From NCBI GenBank assembly GCA_905250075.1, contig CAJNOP010000003.1, positions 1,624,395-1,688,394 of the forward strand: DNA of 64,000 nt. The letters run 5' to 3'. Under the pieces are notes generated by a model. It ran no database searches and had not been told where the DNA came from. It saw nothing but the letters and a program-made list of their open reading frames with translations. The translations under genes and the position numbers were made by a program. Numbering within the stretch: position 1 is the first letter of the stretch; each line of letters starts with the position of its first letter. This stretch comes from Rotaria sp. Silwood1. Its lineage: Eukaryota > Rotifera > Eurotatoria > Philodinida > Philodinidae. Positions 28,201-39,300 of the stretch are shown piece after piece.

Positions 28201-30674
28201 TTTTGTTATTTTAGTGAACTTGATGATTGCAATTATTCAATTAAATTTATTCCCAAAGAAATGGGTGTTCATACTGTTAGTGTTAAACATAAAGATATAC
28301 ATATACCTGGTAGTCCATTTGGTAATATTAAACATATTATTTATTGATAAATATATATAGAATAAATAATATATTTTATTTAGAATTTACTGTTGGTCCA
28401 ATACTAGGTGGCGGTGCTCATAAAGTTCGTGCTAGTGGTAATGGTCTTATACGTGGTGAAGTTCATGTAACAAGTAAGAACTGAAAAAAACATCTTGTGA
28501 AACACACTCTAAAATTTGCAATTCGCAGATTGTAAAAGACACTAGCTAGAAGCCATTACAAACCATGACACATGCTTGTTAGAGATCGTCATACACGTTA
28601 TTGATATACGATCGCAGATTGTATATCAATAACGGCTCATTACAATAATTGAGCTACTGCTTATTTTTTATTACTGAAGGATTAGGTATAATGCGAGTAA
28701 AAAAAATGTATCCAAAGAATCTCTTTCTGATTAGCAATGGCAACTACATCGTGTTTTACATTTTAATCCTACAGGAATGATGCTAACAGCTTTTTTCTTT
28801 TATACATTTTAGACGAATTTAATATTTATACACGTGAAGCAGGTGCTGGTGGTTTAGCTATTGCTGTTGAAGGTCCAGCTAAAGCTGAAATAGACTTTTT
28901 TGATCGTAAAGATGGTTCATGCGGTGTAGCTTATGTATGTCCAGAACCAGGTGATTATCAAATTTCAATTAAATTTAATGATGAACATATTCCCGAATCG
29001 CCATTTAATGTTTCAATTGTACCACCTTTTGGTGATGCTAAGAAACTTACAATACATAGTCTTAAAACCAAAGGTCTTGATGTAAATCGACAATATACAT
29101 TTACTGTTAATGTTAATGGTGCACGTGGTCATGTTGATGCTCGTATAATAGCACCAAGTGGAGTGGAAGAATCATGCACTGTACAAGATATGGGTGATGA
29201 TCATTATGCTATTCGATTTGTACCTAAAGAAAATGGTATTCATTGGATACATGTTCGTTTCAATGGACGTGATATACCTGATTCACCATTTCGTATTGTT
29301 GTTGGTCAAGCTAATGCTGATCCAGGTCGAGTATTTGCTTCTGGTTCTGGTTTATATCAAGGAGAAACTGGTAAAGATTAAGAAAATCTTTTTTTTCTCT
29401 TTATGTTTTAATTTGAATATTTGAAAAAAAAAATTTCTTTGAAGGTCAATCATGTGAATTTTTAATTGATACAACAAATGCTGGTGCTGGTGCATTAGCT
29501 GTTACAGTTGATGGACCATCAAAAGTTCAACTTGATTGTAGAGAAGTAACTGAAGGTAAATTCATTTAGATATTGCCACTTCGTTTATTTTAGAATTATT
29601 TAAATATTATAATTTTTCTAGGATATCGTGTTACATTTACACCAACAGCACCTGGAGATTATCTTATTTCAATTAAATTTGCTGGTATTAATATTGCTGG
29701 TAGTCCATTTAAATGTACAGTTGGAGGTAATATTATTGATTATGTTGATTTGATGAAATACGATCTACAAAGAGTATTAAAGTATAGCAATAGAACTTTT
29801 GACTCCACCTTCTACACAGACGTGACAAATATCTGAGCAACGAGTTATCACACACTGCATATGAATAACGCCTCAGTATAATCTATGACCTATTGTCTTA
29901 TTGTATTTCTAGAGGATTAAATAAAAGGATGATCAAGAAATGTGTCCCGAAATCGATAGCATAAAACAATCTCCTTGGAATTAGTAACAGTAGCCACATC
30001 ATGTTTTACATTATAGTCCTGTAGAGATTGTGTTAACAGTGGTTTTTTATTTTTCTCATTAAAAATTTAGGGATTGGATTTCCAACAAGTCGTGGTGGCG
30101 GTGGCGTAACAACGACATCATCATCATCATATGTACAACGTTCAGATGGAAAACTAACAAGTCACACAAGATATGATACTATCGAAAGATCCACGTCATA
30201 TTCATCAAGTTCAAGAAATAATAATTATGCTATTGTTGATGCAAGTCGAGTACGAGCACATGGTGATGGTTTAGTACGAGCTTATAGAAATGAAAAAGCA
30301 ACATTTACTGTTGATACACGTGATAGTGGTAAATTAAATGTTTGATTAAATAAATTTTTATTATTATGTACTTATGCCTTATTTTTCTTTTCTACAAAGG
30401 AAATGCTATGTTAATGGTTGGTGTATTTGGTCCAAAATATCCATGTGAAGAAGTATTTATAAAACATCTTGGAAATAATCAATACAATGTTCAATATGTA
30501 AGAATATTTTTCATAGAATTCTTTTCTTTTGTTTGCTTGTTTAAATAAATTTATTTTTTACATTTTTCCTTTTGCTTTTTTTAGACTGTTCGAGAGAAGG
30601 GTGAATATATGTTGATTGTTAAATGGGGTGATCAACATATTCCAGGCTCTCCATGGCATATTGAAGTTGTTTAA
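16257..30674 (+). CDS. FLN: Filamin, actin cross-linking protein
   Basis: About 40 coding exons give roughly 2,490 residues, close to vertebrate filamins (about 2,650). A short Gly-rich N-terminus precedes two calponin-homology domains: CH1 in exon 16503-16799 ([36 protein letters not shown]) and CH2 in 17722-18308 ([31 protein letters not shown]). Twenty-two Ig-filamin repeats follow, marked by the recurring AYGPGL, D-x-DGT/S...V-x-Y-x-P and PGSPF signatures. A Ser/Gly-rich hinge (30071-30230) separates repeat 21 from the last repeat, which ends [12 protein letters not shown], the expected dimerisation repeat. The protein should dimerise, bundle F-actin at the cortex and bind membrane proteins. 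Oddities are an extra non-repeat linker exon (19477-19611), two very small candidate exons and an exon carrying a premature stop. Introns at 28474-28812 and 29727-30070 carry copies of a dispersed repeat. Confidence 0.96.
17366..17487. mobile_element. Small inverted-repeat element (MITE-like) in filamin intron
   Basis: About 122 bp bounded by imperfect inverted repeats of about 24 bp: left GATTGACGTATCCTCAAG, right complement GTTGACGTATCTTTAAG. It sits in the 0.9 kb intron between CH1 and CH2. No coding capacity. The element type is inferred from structure only. Confidence 0.5.
20305..20313 (+). other. Candidate 9-nt filamin microexon
   Basis: Between the exons ending at 20238 and starting at 20452, an acceptor TTAATTAG is followed by nine bases and then a near-perfect donor GTAAGTATC. 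The flanking introns are phase 1, so inclusion keeps the frame and inserts three residues in repeat 4, turning SLGFSIEG into SLGDISFSIEG. GDIS is also how the equivalent strand of repeat 6 begins (GDISIALTD), so the insertion fits the fold. Splicing itself is not shown by the sequence. Confidence 0.4.
21276..21492 (+). other. Extra filamin exon with premature stop
   Basis: Within the intron between the two exons of repeat 6 lies an open stretch with an acceptor (GCATGTTAG) and a donor (GTAGAT). It enters in the correct phase 1 and encodes a beta-strand-like half repeat, including [10 protein letters not shown] and IHVTYRPQA. It leaves in phase 2, so joining to the next exon gives TGG then TGA. 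Reading on without splicing gives TGG then TAG. Either way the protein would end at the same Trp, about 5.5 repeats after the actin-binding domain. It could be a regulatory poison exon, a short-isoform terminal exon, or a decaying duplicated exon. Confidence 0.45.
25860..25877 (+). other. Candidate 18-nt filamin microexon
   Basis: Inside the intron between exons ending at 25655 and starting at 26162, a strong pyrimidine tract (TCTTCGTCTTCTTATAG) precedes 18 bases and then a donor GTATGC. The flanking intron is phase 0, so inclusion adds six residues (GTTDLR) between two Ig-filamin repeats, a place where a flexible linker is tolerated. Only splice-site quality and frame support it. Confidence 0.45.
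28496..28790 (+). repeat. Dispersed repeat family, copy A (filamin intron)
   Basis: About 295 bp starting near GTGAAACACACTCT and ending near TCCTACAGGAATGATGCTAACAGC. It carries an internal hairpin with arms TTATTGATATAC and GTATATCAATAA (about 28592-28626). It shares its ends and the block GATTAGCAA...CATCGTGTTTTACATTTTAATCCTACAG with the copies at 29752, 39342 and 59470. Removing it leaves an intron of about 44 nt, the usual size here, so it looks like an insertion into an existing intron. Confidence 0.65.
29752..30039 (+). repeat. Dispersed repeat family, copy B (filamin intron)
   Basis: About 288 bp, same orientation and same end sequences as copy A (start TGAAATACGATCT, end GTCCTGTAGAGATTGTGTTAACAG). 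It shares ATAGCATAAAACA with copy C. The internal hairpin is worn. Removing it leaves an intron of about 56 nt. Confidence 0.65.
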
Positions 30675-31874
30675 ATCAAAAGAGGAACTCTATCCCTTGA
30701 GAAAGAGAGCATCGAACAATCTTCTCTTATTTATATGCATATATGCTAGAGAATTTCTTTTTTTCTTTTATTTTCCTTCTTCTTCTTCTCTTTTTTTTTC
30801 TTCTTTGTTTTGAATTACCATTCAACTAAGTAGTTTTGTTATATTCTCTCTGTATGTATGCGCATGCTCAAACTACTTGTGTTTCTATCATTATTATTAT
30901 TACTATTATCATTATCATTATTATTAGTCAAGGTGCTACGATGTGTGAAATGAGTTAGAAAAGAAAAATACAAATCAGCAGCGATCTCGTTTCTACATCT
31001 ATTTGTTTGGTTTACCTCATATCCGTTTCTTCTTTTTCTTCATAGCTGCTTGTACGTTTCATTTTTTTTTTGTTTTAACTTTAAAGAAGAGAAAACTGAC
31101 TTCATCTTAATATATACATACATATACATATATTCATATAGGTAAATATGATGCTGGAGCCTTGTTTATTATGAACTTTTCTTTGTTTTTTTTTTGTTTT
31201 TTGTCTTCATAGTTTTGGATAAATAAAAAGCTGCTTCCTCATGTTTTCAATTTGCTTTGTTTTTTTGTCTCATGTTTGTTTTCTTTTTTTTCTTATGTAT
31301 TTTTTTTTTCCTATTAAAAAAAGATTTTTATGAACATGCTGAGAAAAGATTTGCAAGTTTCTTGTTTGTTTTATTAATGAACAAAGTAATAACGGTACTG
31401 CTTTGTGTATTCAATCAATATTCTGATTGATTAGGATGTGCTATTTCCTTCTTAAAAATGTCTTTATAATCATTGAACATAATTATGTCTGAGTTTGCAG
31501 ACACTTTTTTTTTGTTGACAACCTCGACATTGAATCAATATAGAAGCAAAATTCAGTGTTAAAGAAAGAAAAAAAAATGAAGAGAATGAATGATGAGATT
31601 TTTATATCGTGAAAAATCTAAAAACGCAATAGAGTATATGAGTAAATTCATGTGTAGCTATCTCATCCGTTATTTCCGGCGAGAACTATTGAAGAAAATT
31701 GGATTCCATCCTTTCTCTTTCGTGCTTTTTTTCTTCCTTATCTCGCCTTGTTTTTCCGCCAAAATAAAAGACCTAGATGTCTAGATTATTTTTCTTTTGC
31801 TCATTTTCTTCTTCAACTAACAGAATATAAAATCATTCATTGAGTAAATTTTTCTTCTCATTACTGTAACAAAT
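30675..31874. other. Filamin 3' UTR and intergenic stretch
   Basis: T-rich low-complexity sequence with no supported coding exon. AATAAA-like signals occur at about 31222. A pyrimidine-rich AG near 31822 lies about 50 nt before the next start codon. Confidence 0.5.
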
Positions 31875-32651
31875 ATGCATTCATCATTATTTCGAAAACA
31901 TCTTCATGAAAGATATTTTTCATTACCATCAAATTTAGAACAAACAACTTCATCATGTCCATCAACACCTCCTATGTCAGCAACATGGCTCGAGCCTCCA
32001 CAAATCGATTTATGTCTGTTAAATAATGAACATCGTAAACAAGTTTTTGATCTTGTTGTTGATACATTTTTTCGTGATGAACCATTAAATAAATGTTTAG
32101 CATTTGAAATACCTCATGAACCAATTGAATTTACTGAACTTATCCTTTCACTTGCATTACAAGATCAATGTTCATTTGTTGCTATTGATGTTCAAACACA
32201 AAAAGTTATTGGTGTTATATTAAATATAATAAAACATAATTTATCATCAACAATAACCGATAATCAAGATAAATTTGATATAAATAATTTTCAATCCGAA
32301 AAATTACGTTATATATTAAATGTTCTTAAACATGTTCATCGTAATATTAATTTATTTAAGGAATTAAATACAGATCGTCTTTTACATACAGTTATTGTTG
32401 CTATCGATGCACATTATCGTGGTTTACGATTAACGGAAAAATTAATTAATACAAGTATAACACATGCTAAAAATGATTTAAATTTAAAAGGTGCATTTTC
32501 AGAAGCAACAAGTCTTTATTCATCAAAAGCATTTATTAAACAAGGTTATCAAATATATGATGAAATTATTTATACAAAATATGATGATATACGTTTAGCT
32601 AGTCTAGCTGGAGAACATGATCGATGTCAATTACTTGCCAAAACATTGTAA
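31875..32651 (+). CDS. GNAT-family N-acetyltransferase, arylalkylamine-type
   Basis: Single exon of 258 residues. After a Ser/Thr/Pro-rich N-terminus of about 40 residues comes a GNAT fold: residues 57-75 contain VVDTFFRDEPLNKCL, the FF-x-DEPL signature of invertebrate arylalkylamine N-acetyltransferases. Residues 99-120 form the beta-strand pair FVAIDVQTQKVIGVIL. Residues 172-186 (VIVAIDAHYRGLRL) are the acetyl-CoA binding loop, with RGLRL in place of the usual R/Q-x-x-G-x-G/A. The family acetylates amines such as dopamine or serotonin; the substrate here cannot be told. It lies between filamin and TMEM163 on the same strand, 293 bp before the latter, and lacks introns while most neighbours have many. 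Confidence 0.85.
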   Translation: MHSSLFRKHLHERYFSLPSNLEQTTSSCPSTPPMSATWLEPPQIDLCLLNNEHRKQVFDLVVDTFFRDEPLNKCLAFEIPHEPIEFTELILSLALQDQCSFVAIDVQTQKVIGVILNIIKHNLSSTITDNQDKFDINNFQSEKLRYILNVLKHVHRNINLFKELNTDRLLHTVIVAIDAHYRGLRLTEKLINTSITHAKNDLNLKGAFSEATSLYSSKAFIKQGYQIYDEIIYTKYDDIRLASLAGEHDRCQLLAKTL

Positions 32652-32944
32652 AACAAAAAAAAAAACAATAATTTTCATTTTCTCTTTGCCTTATTGTATA
32701 TAAATATATTGATGTTGTATATTTTAATAAAAGAAGAGAAGAAAAAAATAACTTCCATTTTTTTTTATGTGTTCTATATAATTGTTATATGTACTTACCG
32801 TGTGTTCGTATCGATGCATGCCTGTCAAGAAAAAGATAATGGTCTCGGTTCAACGATTTGCTTGATTACAATGTGATAACTAAATATATGTATGTAGATA
32901 TGCAATGCAAAAATTGAAATTGTGTTTATAGAATAGTTATTAAT

Positions 32945-33985
32945 ATGGCATCTACTGTTATGATTGATTCAACAATGAATGATATGAAGCATAATAATAA
33001 TGAAATGATTGATCACTCATTATTATCATCATCAATTAGATCTGATATGAAATTAACAACAATAAGTGAATCACCAACAGTAAAGAATCGTTTACATAAT
33101 GTATCATTATCATCAAATAACAATGAAATTGTAACTGTTTTAACAGTACCTATGAAAGCATCACGTCAATTTAGTATACAAGGTGGTGGTGTATTAAATG
33201 CTGGTACAGCTAATTTTCTTCGTTTTCATCGTGCACGTCGTGTAGCTTTTTGGTGTTGTGTTATATCATTTTTACTCGATATTGGTCTTGGCTTAACAGC
33301 ATTTACTAATTGTATAAGATCGAAAACTTTCGTTGGTTTTTCATATTCTGTTGATACATTAATGGATTCATTATGCACAGGTTTTGTAGCATGGCATTTA
33401 CAGACAAAATCAATCAGAGATATGCATCGTCGTGATAGACTTGCTTGTTGTGTTATTGGTGCATTATTTATTGGTTCATTTCTTGCTATTGAATCTCGTG
33501 CTATACAAAGTATGATATTAGCAAGAACTGTTCGACCTGATGTAGTTGTTTTTATATATTCATTAATACATATTATTGTCTTTACTATTTTATCAATAAT
33601 AAAAATTTTTATTAGTAAACAAATAAAATCTGCAGCATTAATGGCTGATGCATTAAATTCTATAATTGGTCTTATTATGTCATTTCCACTTTTATTTTGG
33701 GATCGTGTTACATTTTTAAATAAATTTGCCCATCTTGATGATCTTGTACAAGTTTTAATGGCATTATTTTTATTTATTGCTGGATGGAAATTAATCTTAG
33801 ATTCAATAACAACAATGAATGCTGAATATGCAAGAAATTTACGTGAAGAAAAATTACGACGAATGTTAAAAGAACATAATGAAGAAATTGATTTAGATTT
33901 TGAAGATGTTGATACAACTAATCCTCATTTATCTATAGCACCGATTCCTGGTTCTCGACGTTTTTCTGTTATATCAATTCATTAA
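32945..33985 (+). CDS. TMEM163: TMEM163-like zinc transporter
   Basis: Single exon, 346 residues. A Ser/Asn-rich cytoplasmic N-terminus of about 95 residues is followed by about six membrane segments and a charged C-terminal tail. The family match rests on conserved positions: SYSVDTLMD (D137 and D141, aligning with the Asp pair of TMEM163 segment 2 implicated in zinc binding), SAALMADALNSIIGLIMSF (D235) and LDDLVQVLMALFLFIAGWKLILDS. TMEM163 is a zinc efflux protein of the cation-diffusion-facilitator group, dimeric and found in plasma and vesicle membranes. A pyrimidine-rich TTTATAG lies 14 nt before the ATG. No intron. The zinc role is family knowledge, not shown here. Confidence 0.88.
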   Translation: MASTVMIDSTMNDMKHNNNEMIDHSLLSSSIRSDMKLTTISESPTVKNRLHNVSLSSNNNEIVTVLTVPMKASRQFSIQGGGVLNAGTANFLRFHRARRVAFWCCVISFLLDIGLGLTAFTNCIRSKTFVGFSYSVDTLMDSLCTGFVAWHLQTKSIRDMHRRDRLACCVIGALFIGSFLAIESRAIQSMILARTVRPDVVVFIYSLIHIIVFTILSIIKIFISKQIKSAALMADALNSIIGLIMSFPLLFWDRVTFLNKFAHLDDLVQVLMALFLFIAGWKLILDSITTMNAEYARNLREEKLRRMLKEHNEEIDLDFEDVDTTNPHLSIAPIPGSRRFSVISIH

Positions 33986-36373
33986 TTACAATAGAAACAA
34001 AAAGTTTCGTTTATCAAGTTTTTTGTTCTCTAATGAAAGAATTTGAGAGAAAGTTTGAAGTGAAACTTTAGAATGTTAATTGATATAGTACATTATTTAG
34101 TTATATGATCGTCTCGGTCTTAACGAAACATAAGACTAACATGCAAAGAGATCATTTTAATAATTACAAAATAAAAAAAAGAGTAAATTACGAAGTAATA
34201 AATATGAGAAGTGAGAAAGAAAATTAGGAAAACACACTACTAGAAACTTTCAGATTATTCTTCAAAACATAATTTTTTTTTATCTAGAAATAAAATAGAG
34301 TCCTCAATGCTGCGCACAGTGTTCATTTTGTAGCTAATCTAAACACATCCAAGTACAGAACGCAAACGTTTTGACTTTCATGAACAATAGATAATAAAAT
34401 TAGCTTCTTGTCATCGAGACCTACGGGCGTTATACGTTTATGGCACATATAATAAATTGCATTAGTTCTGAAAAGAATAACCTTGTAGGCAAAGAAAAGT
34501 ACAGATATAGAGAACAGCACATGTCATAAAGCTGTTTATGAGATATAACCAAATCCTATTGAATTGCCTAGTCCTGTTTATTAGGCGTCTTTGAAGACAA
34601 GTTCGTCTGCTGATGTTTCCCTATCTTAAATGACTTGTTATCCAATACCCTAGATATTTAAATGATAATATCCGTTCGATCGTGTGACTTTCACATCGCT
34701 ATTTTTTATCTCATATCTTTAATTAGACATCCGGTTCAAGTAGAGAACTGTAAAAAAACACAAAAAATGAGTTTCGCCATAATAAGGTTTCATATTTTGG
34801 CAAATAAGAGCATGTTCTATCAATTTTTTATATCAGAAACAAGCAAAATATATTTGAATACGAGAATTTCATTAAAGATGACTTAAGGTAATAATATAAA
34901 GATTGATTATAAGATTCTTTTTTTTTTACACTACAATTAATGATGTTATTGAGTGCATATAACTCAATCTACATAAACAAATCTAATCTTCAGGGATGAA
35001 CCTACTGATCGTTATTTACAAATAAATCAAGTCTTTGTAAATTCATATTTAATAATCAAAAAACTAGACATGAAATTTTGACGAGAAAAGATTTCCAACT
35101 GTTGGACCTCGATCGTGCTTGTAAATTATCTGCATGTAGTACTCGGCGAGACTAATAAAAAACGAAAAACAAAGGATTCATGTCCTTGTCTTAGTCTTTT
35201 TGATTTGTAATCGTGTAATTGAATTTTTCTCTTACATAAGCCAGCTAGCTAAATATTGGGGTCCGAGTCATTTGGCCGACAATCACTTGGCCGACACATC
35301 ACTTGACCGACACCATTTCGCCGACAAATTGTTTGGCCGACATGTACACTTCACCGACAACTCATTTGGCCGACAAATATTTGAAGTAAAATAAAATGAA
35401 ATTTCTTGAAAATATTGCGTCAGAAAATCTTTTTATCAAAAGTCACATTTATTTACAATGAAAGATTATGGGCAATGCCCCGAAGAAAATCGAACTTATC
35501 TCACGGGAAACAGTTTGTTAGCGGGAGACTTGTTTTAACTGATAAAAAATCGTCGTCTGATTTTATTTTGAAAAATGTTCACTATTTATAGGTGAATGAG
35601 TGGGAAAATTTCACGCAATATTTTCAAGAAATTTCAATTTTTTTGATCTCAAATATTTGTCGGCCAAATGAGTTGTCGGCGAAGTGTACATGTCGGCCAA
35701 ACAATTTGTCGGCGAAGTGGTGTCGGTTAAGTGATGAGTCGGCCAAGTGATTGTCGGCCAAGTGAACGCGACCCAAATATTGTAAGAGACAGATTTGACC
35801 TGAAATTTTTCTCATATGTAGATCTCTTCGTTATTAGATTGTTACGGAAGTTTATCTTGAAAATCATAATACTTTCTCGAGATATTCAATGAGTACAAGA
35901 GTTAATGCTTTGACCTTAATTTCACGTCAAACCTGTATTTTACAATATTTGATTAGCTAACTTGCTCGAGGTAAAAAATTTACTTTTAAAGTTCATAAAT
36001 TCAAAAATACAAAACATAAGAACGAATCTCTTTTTGATTTTCACTAGTCTCACTGAATACTACACTATGAACAAACTACAAATTTGATCGACATCCAAAC
36101 AACTAAGACCCTTTTCTACTGAAGCATAACAGCTATACTAATCTGTTTATAATTCTGTTACGAGTGTTTAAATTTCTTCAAGTCAGTATTTTTTGGAATT
36201 ATATTCAAGCAATTTTCAAAAAACAAATATTTATCTTATTAAATGATTAAATTTTAATGTTTAAAGAAATATATTTTCTTTTTGTTTTCACAGAAAGTAA
36301 GTTAATATCAACCAGAAAAGAAAAAAAATAAGATACAACTAATAGACAACAACAAAAAGAAATAAACAGAGAT
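33986..36373. other. Intergenic stretch between convergent genes
   Basis: No supported coding exon. It holds the foldback element at 35251-35781. The rest is AT-rich sequence in which I see no clear gene or repeat. Confidence 0.5.
35251..35781. mobile_element. Foldback element with GGCCGACA sub-repeats
   Basis: Two arms of about 170 bp (35251-35420 and 35613-35781) are near-identical inverted copies around a 192-bp unrelated centre. Each arm holds about seven tandem units of the form (T)GGCCGACA with spacers of 7-10 bases, for example TTTGGCCGACAA, CTTGGCCGACA, TTCGCCGACAA. Each then ends in a shared GAAATTTCTTGAAAATATTGCGT block facing the centre. The arms differ at only about a dozen positions, so the insertion is fairly young or the arms are kept alike. 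No transposase is present. The sub-repeats make each arm look like an open reading frame (LADNHLAD...), which is an artefact. The superfamily is unknown; a foldback or MITE-type DNA element is inferred. Confidence 0.75.
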
Positions 36374-39300
36374 CATAAATTAAGCATGTCATCTAATCGT
36401 TTGTCTATATTACAAAAATGTTTAATAATTTTTCGAAATATTTCTCTTTGATCTTGATTTAATTGTGTAAATATAGATGTATTATTATCAGTTGTTTTTG
36501 ATGAATCTTGTTTAATACCACGATAAAAAAGTTCAAGAAAAAGTTCATCAACAAGTGTATATGATGTTGTTGCTAAATCTTCACTAGTTGATCGATCAAA
36601 ATCAACTTTTGTTGTTGATTGAACTTCTGCTTCATCATTCCAATCAACATTTGTTAATGAATTTTGACTTTTTGATAAACTATCATCATCACCTAATTAA
36701 CAGAAAAAAAAATTGATGTTTTTTTTTTTGCATTGAGAAGAAGAAATTCATTTGACAAAATGTTTAATAAATTCATCAGATCAATAAAAGAGAAAGTTTC
36801 TATTGTAATGAAATTATCTTGTTTGTATAGAATATTTCAGGATTCTTAAATGTAGCATCCTCGATATTAGAACTTCCGAAAACATCTGTTTTCTACAATA
36901 TCTATAGAAAAATGCCTATGTTTTAAAACCTCATGTCTTGTTGATGTTACGTTTAAAAAATTTGAAATGTTTTATACAAAATAGTTAGAGTTTTCTTAAT
37001 ATATTCATGCAGGTGGTGTTTCAGATTAAAATTTAAAACCCATAATTTTTCTGTGAAATTTTAATAGAACTTTTCAATCTCAATCAAATGGTAGTATCCG
37101 TTAATATTTTTTCTTAGGTCATTTCTAATCTACAGAATAATTACTTTAGCGCAAAATATACAGTCGAAAGCTTTGAAATATTTTCGATAGGTTACCCGTA
37201 AGATAAAAGAATACTAAATTACAATGCGAGAAACGATAACAATATGTTTTATGCAAAGTGATCAACTGATAATTCAACTTACGGACAAAAATTGATTACT
37301 ATTCGTGTGATATTCAGATAATTCTAATATCATTAGTAGCAAGAAGTGAAACGAATCGAACTTTAAAGAAAGGAAATAATGTAGAAAATGGATTCAAATT
37401 TCAAACATTAAATCTGAACATTCATTTTTCGAAAAAGTATTCTATGACATGTAAGTTTTGCCACAAAATCTTTGCATTAATTTCGGCCACTTAAAAGACA
37501 ACTGATTAGAACTACAATCAGAATTTTTTGCTTTTTTTTGCATATATGTTCAGAATTTCTTCTCTTGGATAAGATTGCACAAGTATTAGTAAATTTTTTG
37601 AAAAAGTCCAGCACAGTATCGGCACTAAAGAAAATAGTGGTTTTCGCGCAGTTCTTAGTTCGTACCTCAGAAAAGCTTCAACTCAATATTATTGCATACA
37701 AAGTGATATATTACAATAAGTGTAACTTCATCAGAGTTTTCACTAAAGAATTTATTTCTATAGAAATCAATGTTGGTGAAAAAAATGTTTGCTTCAAAAA
37801 TTGATTTTGAAACTACAAAAGTTTGAAAAACTGTCATACAAAACAAAATCCTTAAAAATCTTTTTCGTATTTTGAATGTAATAGATATCAATCGTAATAT
37901 AAAATTGCGTGAAATAGTATTCTGTAAAACCACTATTTTAGATCTTTTAAAACGGTCTAATCACAGTTATTCAATGTTATTCCAGAAGAAAACTCTGAAC
38001 ATATATTCGGCAAGAGAAAAAACATCTGATTCTAATGAACTGTTTCTGAATCTAAACAGATGTCTTTAAGTGATCAAAACATGAGTAGATTCACTTTCAA
38101 ATACTAATTTTTAGTTGACATTTTTTATATATTTGCAAATATAGAAAACAAATAGGTCAACGTCTATTATAATTCAAAAAAATGCTTATCAAACCTGTTT
38201 TTCCATTTGTATCAAAATCATCGATATCTTTTCGTTTATTTGATGAATGGGATTGTGTTCTTGATCGTTGTCTACGTATCATATGTTTTTGATGTTCACG
38301 TCTTTGTCTATCTTTNNNNNNNNNNTGTCTACGTATCATATGTTTTTGATGTTCACGTCTTTGTCTATCTTTATAGCATGTATGTCCAATAATAATAAAA
38401 TATTCTAATAATTGTTTATTAATTATATTTAAACCATGTTTATAAAGAAAAAAATTACATATTGATATACATGATAATAATAAAACACTACGTATTTGTA
38501 CAATATCATCATGTACTAAACGATTAAGAATATTTTCAATAAGTTTCATTATTGTTTGACAATGTTCATTTAACATATCAATAAAATGTTCATGTGTTGT
38601 ATAGATTTGTAAACAATTAAATAGATTTTCTAATATATTTGTTGTTGTTATTGTTTCATTTTCAATCAATGCACTTATAGCTGTTGTTATTGATGTTAAA
38701 AATAAATAAAATACTTCTGTTTGTTCATTATTATCAAATAAATTACATTCATCTAATAAAACACGTAATAAAAAACTACATTGTTCAAGTAATTCTTTAT
38801 TATAACATGATTGTAATATAAAACATAATGGTTCATATGTTAATTGTATATGTTCTAACATTAATGAACGTGTATCTTGTCGTACAGTTAATGTATATAT
38901 TAAACGAAATAATTGTACAAGTGTTGGACAATCTGAATAATCATCACTTGTTAATATTGATAATATTGTTGATAGAAGATTTGTATGTTGTATTATAGAT
39001 AAAGCAACACTTATGTTTTGATTATCTTGTTCAATATTTCGTTTACAACAAGCCATATTTGATAATATACCAAGTACAATTTCAGTACAACGTTTATCTT
39101 TACATTCAATAAGTACAACATTAAATAAATCAAGTGAATTAAATTCAATTAATAAATGTGCAACATCAGCACTCATGCTTACATCCCATAATTCACATAA
39201 TTCGGATTCAAATGTTTCATCTAATTCTTGTTTTTTATGTGAATTTGTTGATACATAATCATCACCTTGTTGACGAATAGTTGAAAATGTTTCATGATGA

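Noticed and set aside
34320-34780. Possible LINE remnant on the minus strand
   Set aside because: A few residues look vaguely like the region after the reverse transcriptase, but no defined motif was found.
35200-35815. Two protein-like frames, LADNHLAD... on the plus strand and its mirror on the minus strand
   Set aside because: They are the same GGCCGACA sub-repeat array read in inverted arms of the foldback element.
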